IMG/VR virus record: IMGVR_UViG_3300046530_000358
Location: 1 to 39,450 of that record
DNA: 39,450 bases
Reading direction: 5' to 3' (one strand)
Source: a virus
In this document: positions 38,282 through 39,450 of the stretch, one piece after another
How the letters are laid out: each line of letters begins with the position of its first letter
How positions within the stretch are numbered: position 1 is the stretch's first letter
The notes under the pieces: generated by a model
The model's database searches: none
What the model was told of the DNA's origin: nothing
What the model saw: only the letters and a program-made list of their open reading frames with translations
Made by a program: the position numbers and the translations under genes

Positions 38282-38795
38282 GGCGCGCTTCGCTGCCGCC
38301 TTATTGGTGCTGAGCTCAGCCGGCTTCGCTACCTGGCAGGCCAGCGAGGGCTTTGCGCCCGTTGCGCACATCCCGACGAAGGGCGATGTGCCGACAATCG
38401 GCAACGGCTCGACTCGCTACGAGGACGACACGCCGGTCAAGCTGGGCGACCGGATCACCCGCCAGCGCGCCGCAGAGCTGGCGCGCAATCTGGCGAATAA
38501 GGACTGTGCACGCATGGCAGCCACCATCGCCACGGTGGAAATCACGCAGGGGGAATTTGACCTGTACTGCAACTTCTCGGGGCAATACGGGCTGGGCAAT
38601 TGGCGCGGCTCGTCGATGCGTAAGCACCTGCTGGCCGGCGACCATGTGGCGGCGTGCAAGTCGCTATTGCTGTATCGCAAGGCCGCTGGCTACGATTGCA
38701 GCACGCTGGTGGACGGCAAGCCCAATGATCGGTGTTGGGGCGTCTGGACGCGGCAACTCGATCGCTACAAAGCATGCATGGGAGAGCAATCGTGA
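38262..38795 (+). CDS. Endolysin (lysozyme, probable SAR type)
   Basis: 177 aa from ATG 38262 with AGGAGG before it. Residues about 9-27 (RFAAALLVLSSAGFATWQA) are a weakly hydrophobic, Ala/Gly/Ser-rich N-terminal segment typical of signal-arrest-release anchors. The GH24 lysozyme domain follows: E29 (SEGF) as catalytic acid, D42 (KGDVPTIGNG) and a Thr (T45) at the expected places. Six cysteines may allow disulphide control. It degrades peptidoglycan after release from the membrane. Confidence 0.88.
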   Translation: MAQPTNKARFAAALLVLSSAGFATWQASEGFAPVAHIPTKGDVPTIGNGSTRYEDDTPVKLGDRITRQRAAELARNLANKDCARMAATIATVEITQGEFDLYCNFSGQYGLGNWRGSSMRKHLLAGDHVAACKSLLLYRKAAGYDCSTLVDGKPNDRCWGVWTRQLDRYKACMGEQS

Positions 38796-39178
38796 TTCCA
38801 ATCGGTCTGATTTCATCGAAGTGGAAGATACTCGGCGGCGTTCTGATGGTGCTGGCTATTCTAGCGGCGGCAGCGGGCGCTGGCGCGACGATCAACGGCT
38901 GGCGCATAGATGCGGCCCATCAGCACGAAATCGCTGCGAAGCGGGACGAATACGCGGCTCTGCTGGCGCAGTACAACGATCTGCGGCTGAAGGTGGAGCA
39001 GCAAAACGGCTCTATCATGCTGCTGGGCTACAAAACCGAGGTGGCCGGCGAGCGCCGGGAGCAGGCCGAGCGCTGGGCCGCCAGCGCGGTACAGTCCGGC
39101 GAGCGCCGTATCGCCGACATCAAGGCCAGCGCCGCCACCAGTTGCGAAGGCGTGCTGCGCGAGGCATGGGGGAAGTGA
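38792..39178 (+). CDS. Rz-like inner-membrane spanin
   Basis: 128 aa starting at GTG 38792 (overlapping the endolysin stop, GTGA; GGAGAG before it). One N-terminal membrane segment (about 12-34, ILGGVLMVLAILAAAAGAGA) and a long periplasmic helical part (HQHEIAAKRDEYAALLAQYN ... ERREQAERWAASAVQS): the layout of i-spanins that fuse the inner and outer membranes in the last step of lysis. The stop overlaps the Rz1 start (ATGA). Confidence 0.85.
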   Translation: MIPIGLISSKWKILGGVLMVLAILAAAAGAGATINGWRIDAAHQHEIAAKRDEYAALLAQYNDLRLKVEQQNGSIMLLGYKTEVAGERREQAERWAASAVQSGERRIADIKASAATSCEGVLREAWGK

Positions 39179-39450
39179 TGAAATCGATATGCATGCTTTG
39201 CGCTATCGCAGCGCTAGCGGGTTGTGCCGGCGCGCCGGTGAAGCCCGAACCTGCGGTGGTGGTCAACAAGGCCGTTGCAGTCGGCTGCCTGGGCGCTGCG
39301 CCGGTGATGCCGATGGACGCGTTCAGCGCCGGTCCGTGGCCGGGCGACAAGGCCGCCGCACAGGCCGCCCTGGTGGACCGCGAGGCATGGAAGCTTTACG
39401 CCACCCGGCTGCTGGCTTCGCAAGCTGGCTGCGATAAAAAACCGCCGTAA
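39178..39450 (+). CDS. Rz1-like outer-membrane spanin lipoprotein
   Basis: 90 aa. Lipoprotein signal MKSICMLCAIAALAGCAG with lipobox LAGC (Cys about 16), then a Pro-containing mature part (PVKPEPAVVVNKAV). It is the o-spanin partner of the upstream Rz-like protein. Here the two genes are in tandem with a 4-bp overlap, not nested as in lambda. The stop codon is the last three bases of the window. Confidence 0.83.
   Translation: MKSICMLCAIAALAGCAGAPVKPEPAVVVNKAVAVGCLGAAPVMPMDAFSAGPWPGDKAAAQAALVDREAWKLYATRLLASQAGCDKKPP

Noticed and set aside
1-39450. tRNA, rRNA or insertion sequences
   Set aside because: I saw no cloverleaf-like tRNA sequence, no rRNA-like stretch and no transposase or terminal inverted repeats; a tRNA search program would be needed to exclude tRNAs firmly.

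Overview
The window is an almost complete temperate siphophage genome (HK97-type head, long non-contractile tail) of about 39 kb. It starts exactly at the stop codon of an integrase gene and ends exactly at the stop codon of an Rz1-like spanin gene, so no attachment sites or host flanks are visible. High GC, the protein families (CII of the Phage_CP76 type, RdgC, DUF4224 next to the integrase) and the overall layout point to a host in the Betaproteobacteria, probably Burkholderiales. That host assignment is an inference.

Left arm (1-7,500, minus strand). One long leftward block is read from a strong promoter at about 7,515-7,542. It contains a complete diversity-generating retroelement (DGR): three variable proteins of the DUF1566/C-type-lectin-like type (7479-6673, 6601-5957, 3924-3553), an Avd-like four-helix accessory protein (3539-3183), a 109-bp template repeat TR (3010-2902) and a DGR reverse transcriptase (about 2922-1768). 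The TR matches a variable repeat (VR) at the 3' end of each target gene. I aligned them by hand: 40 substitutions in the three VRs (10, 14 and 16), all at TR adenines, concentrated in AAC codons. Interleaved are RdgC, an HD phosphohydrolase and small proteins. Downstream come three small genes and the tyrosine integrase.

Immunity region (7,500-9,790). A lipoprotein gene and a LexA/S24-type CI repressor face a Cro/YdaS-like gene and a CII-like gene. Four 13-bp operator-like palindromes (TAGC-N5-GCTA) lie in the two promoter regions: two at the leftward promoter and two, plus a degenerate one, between cI and cro. The two early promoters have the same geometry, so the repressor very likely controls the DGR operon.

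Early right arm (9,840-15,760). Small proteins, a gene broken at a run of ten G, a cytosine-5 DNA methyltransferase with nine internal repeats, O-like and P-like replication proteins with an iteron-like array plus AT-rich stretch inside the O-like gene, a second complete tyrosine recombinase, and a candidate Q-type late regulator.

Late region (16,300-39,450). A strong promoter followed within about 30 bp by an intrinsic terminator resembles lambda pR'-tR'. Then come small genes, HNH endonuclease, terminase, portal, ClpP-type protease, capsid, an unusual SGNH hydrolase, connectors, tail tube, tail chaperones with a -1 frameshift site (A AAA AAC), a 1711-aa tape measure, distal tail and glycine-rich fibre proteins, and a lysis cassette (coiled-coil membrane protein, holin, SAR-type endolysin, Rz, Rz1). 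Several intrinsic terminators sit inside this operon.
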